Source: Myxococcales bacterium | GTDB taxonomy: Bacteria > Myxococcota_A > Polyangia > Fen-1088 | Length of the DNA stretch: 15,825 bases | Assembly (NCBI GenBank): GCA_003170035.1 | Contig: PMZX01000038.1 | Coordinates: 148-15,972 of the forward strand | Direction: 5' to 3' | Part shown: positions 1 through 7,755 of the stretch, one piece after another | Layout of the letters: the number at the start of each line of letters is the position of its first letter | Numbering within the stretch: position 1 is the first letter of the stretch | Made by a program: the position numbers and the translations under genes | Notes under the pieces: model-generated | Databases searched by the model: none | Told to the model about the DNA's origin: nothing | The model's input: the letters and a program-made list of their open reading frames with translations, nothing else

Positions 1-227
1 GCGGTGTTCATCGGCCGCAGGTCACTACGAGGCAGGAACGTGAGCGCCAGCGCGCCCGCACGGCAGACCGACACGCAGTGGCCGCAGCGGATGCAGCGAT
101 CACCCTGACTGGACGTGGGCACGGCGCCAGCGAATGTGGTCTCCGGCTCAAGCACGGAAACCGGACAGGACGAGATGCAAAGGCCATCATGAAGACAGCG
201 TTCCTGGTCGACGACGACGTGGTTCAC
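1..227 (-). CDS. Dicluster ferredoxin-domain protein, probably ferredoxin-nitroreductase fusion (partial)
   Basis: The minus strand encodes a protein starting at a GTG (225-227), with a strong AAGGAG ribosome site at 235-240, 7 nt upstream. It runs off the left edge after 75 codons. Two iron-sulfur motifs are visible. The first is CLHDGLCISSCP (residues 11-22), which has Asp14 where the second cysteine of C-x2-C-x2-C-x3-C normally lies. The second is CIRCGHCVSVC (45-55), with all four cysteines but Arg instead of Pro after the last. The spacing and the following residues (AGALALTF, then DLRPMN) resemble nitroreductase-family proteins with an N-terminal 2x[4Fe-4S] domain, which would carry electrons to a flavin domain. 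That flavin domain would lie outside the window, so the nitroreductase part is inference. A plain ferredoxin or another ferredoxin fusion is possible. It is divergent from the mrr gene. Confidence 0.75.
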   Translation of the reverse strand, partial: MNHVVVDQERCLHDGLCISSCPVSVLEPETTFAGAVPTSSQGDRCIRCGHCVSVCRAGALALTFLPRSDLRPMNT

Positions 228-345
228 GGGGGATCTCCTTCGAGCAGCGTTCATAGACCCTCTCGGCCATCGAGGGAAGAGACACTCTCCGCCGGCCTGG
301 CGCGACGTGATACGATTCGGGAGTCCCAATCCCGGAGGTGACCTG

Positions 346-1185
346 ATGGCCAACAAGCTGCCTACGTTCGACCGGCTCATCAATCCTCTGCTGCGTGCGC
401 TGGAGGCGCTCGGCGGGTCCGGGGCGGTCGACGAGATCTACGAGAAGGTCATCGAGCTGGAGAAGCTCCCCGAGGACGTCCTGGCCCAACTGCACGACCA
501 GGACAAGAGCAATCAGACCGAGGTCGGCTATCGGCTGGCGTGGGCGCGCACCTATCTGAAGAAGTACGGCCTGCTGGAGAACTCGACCAGGGGCGTGTGG
601 TCGCTCACGGCCAAGGCCAAGGGCGTTGGCCAGGTCGATCCACAGGAAGTCTTGCGCAAGGTCCGAGCCCAGGACGCCAAGGGCGGCGAGGAGGAAGATA
701 CGAAGAAGCCGCCGGAGCAGGAAGAGTGGAAACGGGACCTGCACGCGATCCTCACGCAGAAGCTGGACCCGGCGGCGTTCGAGCGGCTGGTCCAGCGCGT
801 TCTGCGTGAATCAGGCTTCATCCAGGTCGAGGTCACCGGCCGCAGCGGCGACGGCGGCATCGACGGGCGCGGAATTGCCCGCATCCACGGGCTCATGAGC
901 TTTCACGTCCTGTTCCAGTGCAAGCGCTACAAGGGCGCCGTGTCGCCCAGCGAGATCCGCGATTTTCGCGGTGCCATGGTGGGCCGGGCGGACAAGGGGC
1001 TGTTCATCACGACCGGCACCTTCAGCCCTGGGGCGGTCAAGGAGGCCCTGCGCGACGGCGCCCCTCCGATTGACTTGATCGACGGCAGCGACTTGGCCGA
1101 GAAGTTGAAGGAACTCAGCCTCGGCGTGCGGCGCGAAACCATCGAGGTATTTCGCGTCGATGGCGGGTGGTTCGAGAGTGTTTGA
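346..1185 (+). CDS. mrr: Mrr-like restriction endonuclease, full length
   Basis: This 279-residue protein has the two-domain layout of Mrr, the type IV enzyme that cuts modified DNA. Residues 1-90 form a winged-helix DNA-binding domain (Mrr_N type, with conserved GYRLAWARTYLKKYGLL at 61-77 and GVWSLT at 83-88). A charged linker covers about 95-128. Residues 140-255 form the Mrr catalytic PD-(D/E)XK domain: FERLV at 145-149, catalytic Asp173 in GDGGIDG, and Q191/K193 in the QCKRYK motif. The ATG at 346 is chosen because GGAGG lies at 334-338, 7 nt upstream; a 13-residue longer frame lacks such a site. Length is normal for the family. A TGATACGAT sequence at 308-316 could be an extended -10, but no good -35 is seen. 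The 3' 600 bp recur at 8937-9536. It faces the TIR gene convergently. Confidence 0.93.
   Translation: MANKLPTFDRLINPLLRALEALGGSGAVDEIYEKVIELEKLPEDVLAQLHDQDKSNQTEVGYRLAWARTYLKKYGLLENSTRGVWSLTAKAKGVGQVDPQEVLRKVRAQDAKGGEEEDTKKPPEQEEWKRDLHAILTQKLDPAAFERLVQRVLRESGFIQVEVTGRSGDGGIDGRGIARIHGLMSFHVLFQCKRYKGAVSPSEIRDFRGAMVGRADKGLFITTGTFSPGAVKEALRDGAPPIDLIDGSDLAEKLKELSLGVRRETIEVFRVDGGWFESV
586..1185 (+). repeat. Direct repeat copy 1 (3' 600 bp of mrr)
   Basis: These bases align without gaps to 8937-9536 (constant offset 8351), with 35 mismatches counted by eye, so about 94% identity. Similarity begins sharply inside codon context ACC AGG GGC (Thr81) and ends at the stop codon. Flanking bases on either side do not match. 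The repeat brackets the TIR, large-protein and nuclease-pair module. Confidence 0.95.
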
Positions 1186-1342
1186 TTCAAGGTTCCCCTC
1201 GGACACCTTCTTCGCTGGCCGTTTGCTCTCACGGTGTTGATGGTAATCGACAGTGTCGCTTCAAACCACCGCGTGACATGCGAGGACGGACCAACAACCT
1301 TCCGTCTCTAGTGAGCACGCCTTCTCGGCGCCCGGGACGTGA

Positions 1343-2458
1343 TCAGGGTTCCCGCCCAGTGGCGAACCCGAGCGGGCCGTTCGGATCGAGGAGGTCACGC
1401 AGTCGCTCAAGCGAGATTGAAGTCCGTCGCGGCCCCCAGGCACATGGACCGACCTGCTCCGGACCGAAGTGAATCTCCACCGCGCTCGCGGTGACGAAAA
1501 ATCTCTCGAAGTTTCGCATTTTTGGCTCGGTTCCCTGCCCGATCCACTCGTCGGGTTCGCAGATCTCGTCGCCCTCCGCAGCGCATTGCGCATGGAGGTC
1601 GTCCCTGCAAATCTGGGAGAGACGCCTGACTGCAGCCTCGGGATCGACGAACAGATCAGAGAGATTATGCAGCGCGACCGGTGCGAACGTGAACAGGAAC
1701 GTCTCGACATCGTAGTTTGGGTGGGCTGCTCCAGCCCAGTAGAGATAGTAGTGCATAAGAACAGACACAACCCCTGGCGCCGGGAGAGCGACGGCGTGGC
1801 GGGCGCTCACATCGTTCCAAAGAATGTCGCTCACCAAGAGTTGGTGGTCCTGTGTTCGACGCACCCGGCGCTCCTCGATGAGGCGTTTGGTGAAGTGCCC
1901 GCGGAGGAATGCATTTAGTTCCTCAGTGCTCTGGCCACCATCTAGTCCATTGAATACCGGGTAGACGATGTCCACGTCGTAGCCAGGGCTTCCCTCCCAT
2001 TTCTCCCGAATGTGACCGTCGGTTGGTTGTGGACCCGAGGTGCCGAGCGTGACCGCCGCCGTTGCCGCCACGACTGCCCCGAGCAGATTCGCCCAGCCGC
2101 CGGGCGCAAACAGGTCGATGCGATGGAAGCGCGACAGCCTCATGGAGGGTTCGACATCGTCGAGTCGCACAGGAATGATGAACACTCGCCCCTCGGGCAT
2201 CTCCTCTTGTCGATGAAGCCCATGCACCAGCTCGCGCTGAACCATGCCCGCCTTCTGGGCGGACGTGCGCGATACGAAGGCCAGAAACACCTTTGCGTCA
2301 TGAACTGCGCGGAAGATCACGTTCTCCCAGTCCTGGCCCCCAAGAATCAGGTGCCTGTCCATCCAGGGCGAGAACCCAGCAGCAATCAACCGTTCGTGGA
2401 CTTCCTCAACCCGATCTCCGTCCTCCCGCGCGTAGCTTAGGAAAACCTGTTCGGCCAT
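1343..2458 (-). CDS. TIR domain protein with C-terminal DUF4163/DUF3298 (RsiV-like) region
   Basis: This 371-residue protein has an N-terminal bacterial TIR domain (about 3-120). Visible elements are VFLSYAREDGD (5-15), GFSPWMD (28-34), FLAFVSRTS (58-66) and RELVHGL (75-81). Glu76 sits where the catalytic glutamate of TIR NADases falls. Residues 121-140 are hydrophobic and could be the last TIR helix or a membrane span. Residues 158-350 match the DUF4163/DUF3298 pattern: IVYPVFNG (164-171), YLYWAGAAHPNYD (238-250), LSDLF (266-270), FFVTASAVEIHF (320-331). DUF3298 is the domain with which Bacillus RsiV binds lysozyme. It lies 113 bp downstream of the large nuclease-like gene on the same strand, so co-transcription is likely. 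No clear ribosome site precedes the ATG. TIR assignment is solid; the sensing role of the C-terminus is inferred. Confidence 0.88.
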   Translation of the reverse strand: MAEQVFLSYAREDGDRVEEVHERLIAAGFSPWMDRHLILGGQDWENVIFRAVHDAKVFLAFVSRTSAQKAGMVQRELVHGLHRQEEMPEGRVFIIPVRLDDVEPSMRLSRFHRIDLFAPGGWANLLGAVVAATAAVTLGTSGPQPTDGHIREKWEGSPGYDVDIVYPVFNGLDGGQSTEELNAFLRGHFTKRLIEERRVRRTQDHQLLVSDILWNDVSARHAVALPAPGVVSVLMHYYLYWAGAAHPNYDVETFLFTFAPVALHNLSDLFVDPEAAVRRLSQICRDDLHAQCAAEGDEICEPDEWIGQGTEPKMRNFERFFVTASAVEIHFGPEQVGPCAWGPRRTSISLERLRDLLDPNGPLGFATGREP

Positions 2459-2571
2459 GTAGGGATTCTGCCGATTCTCGCGCCCGCTGTCACGAGACGC
2501 TTCTTGCGTGCCTCATGATGGCCCTTTCTTGGGTGATCGTGGCATCCCTCCGGTGGCACACTCCCGAGGTC

Positions 2572-5500
2572 TCAATCACCGAACCGCACCCGGTCGGATT
2601 GGACGGCCAGATCCTCTCTCTGCCCCTGTCGCTCGTAGGACTTGGCGATATCGTCCACCATGGCAGCGGTCCGTGGCCACTGCGTGCGAAGTTGATTAGC
2701 CCAGCCTCGGTAGCGCGTGGCCAGGTCGCGCTCCTGTTTCCCGCCGTCGAGGTGCCCACGGCACGTAATCCCCCGCGCGTTCAACTCGGCGATCACGATG
2801 TGTTGGGCCAACTCGGGGTGCAGACCGGGCTCCAGCAACTCACGCACCGTATTCGCAGGCCACACACCATCGTCACCCGGGGCGGCCCGGGCCAGAACCT
2901 CTGCCAGCCGTATCAGGCCAACCACCGCGCGGCCAAGTGCCGCCGTCCGGTCGACGACCCGCTGTGCCCAGGCGCCGAGAAGGCGTTCACGTTCCACGGA
3001 ATCGGCAGCCATGTCCCCAGGATACCCGTGCCACGCCCGCAAAATGTCGTCGCAGGTATGTGCGATTTGCACCGCCCGGGGCGTAGGCTCGGACCCCTCG
3101 TCTGCATCGTCGACCCCATCACTGCGATAGATTGACGCCACCATCTGCGCGAACAAGCCAGGATCGGCCGCGAGCGCGTTGAAGACCATTCGGGGCCGAC
3201 GATCACCGTGCTCCAGCGCCCGGAAAAAGAATACCTCCAACTGGCAGAGCCGCTCCTCCTCCCCGCTGGCATCGGCTCGCTCGAAGACCTTCCCGAGGTA
3301 ATAGCCAAACATGTTGGCGCCGACTTCGCGAAGAACGGCCTCCGCATCACCAGCTGCACGAACCGCCTCCAGGACGGTCAAGGCCGTTTGCTCCGCGAGC
3401 GTCTTGTCCATGTGACCAGCCAAGGCGAGCGCCGCGCCGGGACGCCCCACCTCCAGAAGCGCCGCAATCGCATGGTGGTCCTCCTCCGGCGTGCGGGACC
3501 CATACGGGTGCGGGATGGTCTTCCAGTACTCGCCGTGGTACTCGGCCCCCAGCTTCTCCAGGATCTTCCAGGTTGTCGCGTCGCTCGGCATCAACCTCAA
3601 CGCTGCCAGGACGAGATCTCTCCCGCCTTCTGCCGCGAGGGCCTGGAGCCGGGAGACAAGCCAATCGTGCCCCGCTTTCGGCACATAGGCGACGAGGAAG
3701 CTCGGGACGAGCGCAGCAGGAACCTCGTCTTTCGAAAACTCGATTTTGGCTACGAGTTCTGTGGCCCACTCTGACCGGGCGAGGGCATCGCCCAGGATGA
3801 ATGGATGTACACCCAGATCGCAGAGCCGATGTAGAATTCGCAGCCGTTCTGGCTGACGACGGATCAGGTCGATCGCCTCGGCACGAAGTCCAGCGGCGCG
3901 CATGGAGGCCCGCGGAATGTCATCCATCTCCTCGCCTGGAACTAGGAGCAACTCCTGGGCGAATAGCCATGCAACCGCAAGTGCCACATCCGACGGAGTC
4001 AGCCTGTCATAGAGAGAGCTGACCCGCGCGGCATAGTCGCGCGTTCCCTCGTCGTCCCCCACATGGGCAAGTAGCCACCGTTCTCGGCGTAGCGCCGTCC
4101 ATACCTCACCATGCGGGTCGGCGGAATCCTTGATGGTGACGACTCGCTCGATGCATTCGAGGATTTTCACTTGTAGGTCGGCAGGAACCTTGCGTGAAAC
4201 TGCGGCCATCTTGGCGAGCCGGTCCGGACGACCGTCGCACATTGGCAGCATCAGGCCCACCCAGCCATGCACCTGCGTGGCGTACTCGGGGAAAGTGGCC
4301 CTTGCGAGGATCGGCGGCAGATCCCAGCCGACGATCTGGGGTCTGTGCGTACTGGAGTGGAAGGAGCCCCCATCGAGACTGTCCAGCATGACCTTCCACG
4401 CAACGTCTGGTTCGCGCTGAACAAGGCTCGCCATGATCCCAATTCGATCATCTGCTGACGTCGCCGATTGCGGAATGCCAGGGCTCAGGACAGCCGCAAG
4501 ACTCCGATTTGGACGATTCGCCAGCCTCGGTTGTCCCGGTTCTTCGGGCGGATCATTGGCGGCCAGCCGAGCTAGCGCGCCTGCGGCTCGGCTCGCGTGC
4601 GGCTTGCTCCAGGCGAGCGACTCCAGTGCCCAAAGCAGGCCGGTGTGGGGACTCGGGCCGTGGAATAGCCCCGAGCCTTCCTCTTGAAATAGTCGGCAGA
4701 CGCCGGTATTGCCGACGGCGAGGCTCGCTTCCAGTGCCTCCAGGAACGCATCGGGTGCCGCCTCGGCAAGGATCGGCAACAGGTCTGAAAGCGACGCCCA
4801 ACGGAGCCAATCGGCGCCGAGAAGCTGCCGAACAAGCCCTTGTGCGGCCATTGAGCCCGCACCAGGACCGAGCGCGGATGTCAGCGCCGGATCGGCCAAG
4901 GACAGCCACGTCACGGACCGGGCTAGTCCTACCCTCAGCTCGTCGGAATGAGGCAGCACCTTCCGTAGGATGCTTGCATAGGCACGCTTCTCCAGTGGCA
5001 AGCTGTAGCACGGGTCGTCGGCGCCCAGAACCTCCAAGACGGCTCGGGAGAAGGCCTCGAATTGCGCGCGACCGATCTTCGGAGCCAGCACCTCCCACGC
5101 CTCGCCAGGTGAGGTCCAGCGCCAGCACCGTGGCCCGAAGCCGTCCTGCACAGACTCGACCGGGCGGCCTGGCGCAACCAAGAGGGCCTGGCACAAGGAC
5201 TCCAGCTTGCTCGGATCAACCCCGAGGCCGCGAACGACGGCAACGTCGGATTCGTTGCCCGGGCAAAATGCCCCAAGCAGCAGCAAAGTCGTGGCCTCGG
5301 GGAGAGAGGCGTTGCTCGACCAAGCCGGTGAGACGACGTATCCGCACAGCCTCTGCATTGCCCCCAGTTTCGCCCCCGACCGCGTGACCAGCTGTCTGGC
5401 GGCGCTCTCATCCACGCCCTCCTCAACCAAGACCTGAACCACTGGCTCGAAGCGAAGCCGCTGGATCTGGATGCAGTCGTGTCCAGAGACGGCCGCCTCT

Positions 5501-6381
5501 GGTCCGAAGGGCACGACGACAGCGGCGTTGATGCCCGCAGCAGAGCCCAAGTCAAACCCAGCGAACGTGGGCACGAGCACCTGTGGTCGCGGTGCCTGGG
5601 CTGTAGCGGCCCAATTCCAGGCATCCGAGCTTTCGACGAGGAGCACTCGCGCCGAAGCCTCTTCGACGCCTTTCTCGCATAGCGCCTCTGCGACGAACAA
5701 GGCTGCCTCTTCCCTGGTGTCGGCCTGCACGCAGATGACCGCGCCCGGGCCGGTCCTCAGACACTTCCGCAGCTGTTCGGCAGAGTCACGCCTCACTTTT
5801 CCCGCCAGCACGAGGCGGGATGGAAGCGGCGGTCGCGTTCGATTCGACCACCTGGACCGGAACTCGTCGGGCCCGAGTAGTTCGCCCAGAGGATGCCCGA
5901 TCTTTCGGCTGAACCAGGCATACACGGCGGGCGCGATTCCAAGCCAGGTTGCAAGGTCGTCAGCATCCCAGAGGCGAACATCCGCCCACGGGCCAGACTT
6001 GATCTTCTCCTGAACCCACTCTCGCTTCTTGCCATAGCGACGGGCAGTGACAGCCACGTATGTGCTCACACCGGGCTGGCCCGCAACCTGCGCTCCCCAG
6101 ACGCGCTTCTTGAAGTCCTCGTCGAACTTCCCCTTGCGCTTTTCGACGGTCACCTCCCAGCCTGACGATCCAGCCGGGCAGTAGGTGGATGACCTGTTGG
6201 CGGTGGCAATGCCGTCCCAGCCGCCCAACCGAGTGCCACCATCCCCCGGAAAGTCGATCTGGTCGGGATCAGCGGTGGCAAGCAAAAGGCGCCTCACCAG
6301 GACGGGCAGTTCTGCCAGAGCGCTGGTCTTCCTTGACCAGGTGTCGATGTCGTCGCCGGTAATGTCGACAGCGGACCTCAT
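2572..6381 (-). CDS. Large protein with PD-(D/E)XK-like N-terminus, degenerate NTPase-like region and helical repeats
   Basis: From the preferred ATG at 6381 this protein has 1269 residues. The N-terminus has LPVLVRRLL (25-33), GGWDGI (53-58), GWEVTVEKRKGKFD (74-87) and a segment TYVAVTARRYGKK (107-119) leading to DADDLATWLG (139-148). This resembles nuclease-fold domains at the front of large uncharacterised bacterial defence-island proteins; candidate catalytic residues are Asp56, Glu76 and Lys81/83. Around 205-320 the layout resembles a STAND-type NTPase, but the would-be P-loop (GPGAVICVQADTREEA, 211-226) lacks GK[S/T]. The rest is rich in helices, with NRPNRSL at 622-628, probably a repeat scaffold. 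I know similar proteins but no established name. The first ATG at 6546 would add 55 residues. I reject it because a promoter-like element lies between the two starts and the extra sequence reads back into a decayed gene fragment. It diverges from the plus-strand nuclease pair. Confidence 0.72.
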   Translation of the reverse strand: MRSAVDITGDDIDTWSRKTSALAELPVLVRRLLLATADPDQIDFPGDGGTRLGGWDGIATANRSSTYCPAGSSGWEVTVEKRKGKFDEDFKKRVWGAQVAGQPGVSTYVAVTARRYGKKREWVQEKIKSGPWADVRLWDADDLATWLGIAPAVYAWFSRKIGHPLGELLGPDEFRSRWSNRTRPPLPSRLVLAGKVRRDSAEQLRKCLRTGPGAVICVQADTREEAALFVAEALCEKGVEEASARVLLVESSDAWNWAATAQAPRPQVLVPTFAGFDLGSAAGINAAVVVPFGPEAAVSGHDCIQIQRLRFEPVVQVLVEEGVDESAARQLVTRSGAKLGAMQRLCGYVVSPAWSSNASLPEATTLLLLGAFCPGNESDVAVVRGLGVDPSKLESLCQALLVAPGRPVESVQDGFGPRCWRWTSPGEAWEVLAPKIGRAQFEAFSRAVLEVLGADDPCYSLPLEKRAYASILRKVLPHSDELRVGLARSVTWLSLADPALTSALGPGAGSMAAQGLVRQLLGADWLRWASLSDLLPILAEAAPDAFLEALEASLAVGNTGVCRLFQEEGSGLFHGPSPHTGLLWALESLAWSKPHASRAAGALARLAANDPPEEPGQPRLANRPNRSLAAVLSPGIPQSATSADDRIGIMASLVQREPDVAWKVMLDSLDGGSFHSSTHRPQIVGWDLPPILARATFPEYATQVHGWVGLMLPMCDGRPDRLAKMAAVSRKVPADLQVKILECIERVVTIKDSADPHGEVWTALRRERWLLAHVGDDEGTRDYAARVSSLYDRLTPSDVALAVAWLFAQELLLVPGEEMDDIPRASMRAAGLRAEAIDLIRRQPERLRILHRLCDLGVHPFILGDALARSEWATELVAKIEFSKDEVPAALVPSFLVAYVPKAGHDWLVSRLQALAAEGGRDLVLAALRLMPSDATTWKILEKLGAEYHGEYWKTIPHPYGSRTPEEDHHAIAALLEVGRPGAALALAGHMDKTLAEQTALTVLEAVRAAGDAEAVLREVGANMFGYYLGKVFERADASGEEERLCQLEVFFFRALEHGDRRPRMVFNALAADPGLFAQMVASIYRSDGVDDADEGSEPTPRAVQIAHTCDDILRAWHGYPGDMAADSVERERLLGAWAQRVVDRTAALGRAVVGLIRLAEVLARAAPGDDGVWPANTVRELLEPGLHPELAQHIVIAELNARGITCRGHLDGGKQERDLATRYRGWANQLRTQWPRTAAMVDDIAKSYERQGQREDLAVQSDRVRFGD

Positions 6382-6414
6382 GTTCGCAACATACCCGTCC
6401 TCAGGCTCGTACTG

Positions 6415-6444
6415 AACATACGACCAGTTCGCCCCTGGCGTCAA
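6415..6444 (-). promoter_or_regulatory. Candidate sigma70-type promoter for the large nuclease-like gene
   Basis: On the minus strand, TTGACG (complement of 6439-6444) and TATGTT (complement of 6415-6420) are separated by 18 bp. They match the -35 consensus at 5 of 6 and the -10 at 4 of 6 positions. Initiation about 7 nt downstream would give a leader of roughly 25-30 nt before the ATG at 6381. This supports the shorter start. It is a pattern match only. Confidence 0.4.
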
Positions 6445-6546
6445 GTGACGATGAGAAAACCGGAAGGAACAGACACGGTCGCCGTTGTGGCCCGCCCACC
6501 ATAACCAAGCCCGGTCCACTGCGCTTTTGGCCAGCAGCGTGGTCAT

Positions 6547-6706
6547 GGTGACTTCGGCCCATTCTGTGGGGGCGCGTTCCTGGATGTCGCTGAAGGCGCC
6601 GGCTGCGGGCCTTGCTGGACTCCAGGGGGATGCAGGTGCGGTACTTATCTTTGGGCTTGTGGCGATTGACCTTGCGGAACGGGAGGATGGGGCGCGAGGG
6701 GCGGGT
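6547..6706 (-). pseudogene. Frameshifted remnant resembling the entry into an S24/LexA-like domain
   Basis: Two minus-strand frames carry adjoining protein-like segments. One reads PFRKVNRHKPKDKYRTCIP then LESSKA. After a change of frame near 6607-6612 the other reads AAGAFSDIQERAPTEWAEV. Together they resemble, from memory, a stretch in large defence-associated helicase-type proteins, where a YRT-x-P-L-x-x-L-K-A-A-A-G-x-F segment leads into an S24/LexA-like domain ending EWVEV. No flanking domain is intact: the frame upstream is poor and the frame downstream runs into the start region of the large nuclease-like gene. I read it as the scar of a deleted gene between the two divergent operons. 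Family assignment is tentative. In the rest of 6382-6819 I see only the promoter candidate and ribosome sites. Confidence 0.35.
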
Positions 6707-6819
6707 CACCAGTGGTGCCGGGAGTGGCTGTGGTGGCCGTTGACGACCAAACGGGACAGCTCCGGCGAGGCCCCATCTTGCAGGATGCGGTACCCTCAAT
6801 CTTCATCCAGAGAGGTGCC

Positions 6820-7755
6820 TTGCCAACCACGAATCCACAACCGCTGTTCGAAACGACGGTTCCCACATCGGAACTCGATCCGGTGTATGTCCACATCCGG
6901 GATCACGTCCATTGCGACGAGTACCGCCAGTACCTCGGAGGACTCTGGGCTGAGTACGTGCCGTACGCCGACCGCAACTTCCTTGACCAGCTCCAACGGC
7001 GAGGACAGTTCCACTCGCGCGTCTGGGAGATGCGGCTCACCATCGTCCTGAAGCGGCTTGGCCTTGCTGTCGCCGTGCGTGGCAGCGAAGCTGGACCTGA
7101 CATCAAGATCGAGGGAACGCCCACGACGTGGATCGAGGCCGTGGCACCAGCGACGACTGACGAGTTGGAACGGAGCCGTGAGCTTGCCCTGCACGGGCTG
7201 ACACCCGCTCCCGAAAAGCAGGTCGTCCTACGCTACACGCAAGCGCTCGCGGAGAAATGGGGCAAGTACCTCGGCTACACGAACGCCGGTGTCGTGAAGC
7301 CCTCGGATGCCTTCGTGATCGCCGTGAACGCCGCCAACCTGCACACCCCCAGCCTCGGGTCGGGGCCACTCTGGATCGCGAAGGCGTTGTATGGAATCGG
7401 TGACCTCACGTGGAGCACAGAGGTCGGAACCGGGCGCCACCTTGGGTCGGGCTGGTCACACGCGCCAATGAGGTACAAGCCGAAGGGCGCGGCCGTCGAA
7501 GCCGATCTTTTCCTCAGCGACAAGCGCGCTGGAATCAGCGCCGTCTTGTACGCGGCCGACCATCTGAAAAACTGGCCCGAGGTCCGGGGCAAGATCGAGG
7601 GCTCGGACTTCCGCATCTTCCACAACGAGTTCGCGTCCGTCCCGCTGCCGAGAGGTCTGATCAAGCGTGGCCAGGAATGGGCCACTGGGGATGGGATGCT
7701 GAGAATGCTATGCGACCACAGCGTCGCGAGCACGGACCAGCCAGCATCATCATGA
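6820..7755 (+). CDS. Restriction-endonuclease-fold-like protein, first of coupled pair
   Basis: This is an uncharacterised 311-residue protein. The middle carries a nuclease-fold signature: RVWEMRLTIVLKRLGL (67-82), then GPDIKIEG (92-99) and WIEAVAP (104-110). This gives a PD...E-x pattern in which the third-position lysine of PD-(D/E)XK is replaced (E-A-V). I recognise the WIEAVAP pattern from many hypothetical proteins but know no assigned function. The C-terminal part (SDAFVIAVN, 162-170; RIFHNEFASVPLP, 265-277) has the look of a conserved second region. The start is uncertain. TTG at 6820 follows AGAGAGGTG closely. A GTG at 6712 in the same frame would add 36 residues, but has no well-placed ribosome site. 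The stop overlaps the next gene's ATG (ATGA at 7752-7755), indicating translational coupling. It is divergent from the large nuclease-like gene. Confidence 0.7.
   Translation: MPTTNPQPLFETTVPTSELDPVYVHIRDHVHCDEYRQYLGGLWAEYVPYADRNFLDQLQRRGQFHSRVWEMRLTIVLKRLGLAVAVRGSEAGPDIKIEGTPTTWIEAVAPATTDELERSRELALHGLTPAPEKQVVLRYTQALAEKWGKYLGYTNAGVVKPSDAFVIAVNAANLHTPSLGSGPLWIAKALYGIGDLTWSTEVGTGRHLGSGWSHAPMRYKPKGAAVEADLFLSDKRAGISAVLYAADHLKNWPEVRGKIEGSDFRIFHNEFASVPLPRGLIKRGQEWATGDGMLRMLCDHSVASTDQPASS

Noticed and set aside
1285..1306. Inverted repeat GACGGA/TCCGTC between the convergent mrr and TIR genes as a terminator
   Set aside because: It is a 6-bp stem with a 10-nt loop and no T-run on either strand, too weak to call.
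4509..5387. Plus-strand open frame of about 290 codons inside the large nuclease-like gene
   Set aside because: It is an Arg/Pro/Ser-rich translation typical of an antisense frame in GC-rich DNA.
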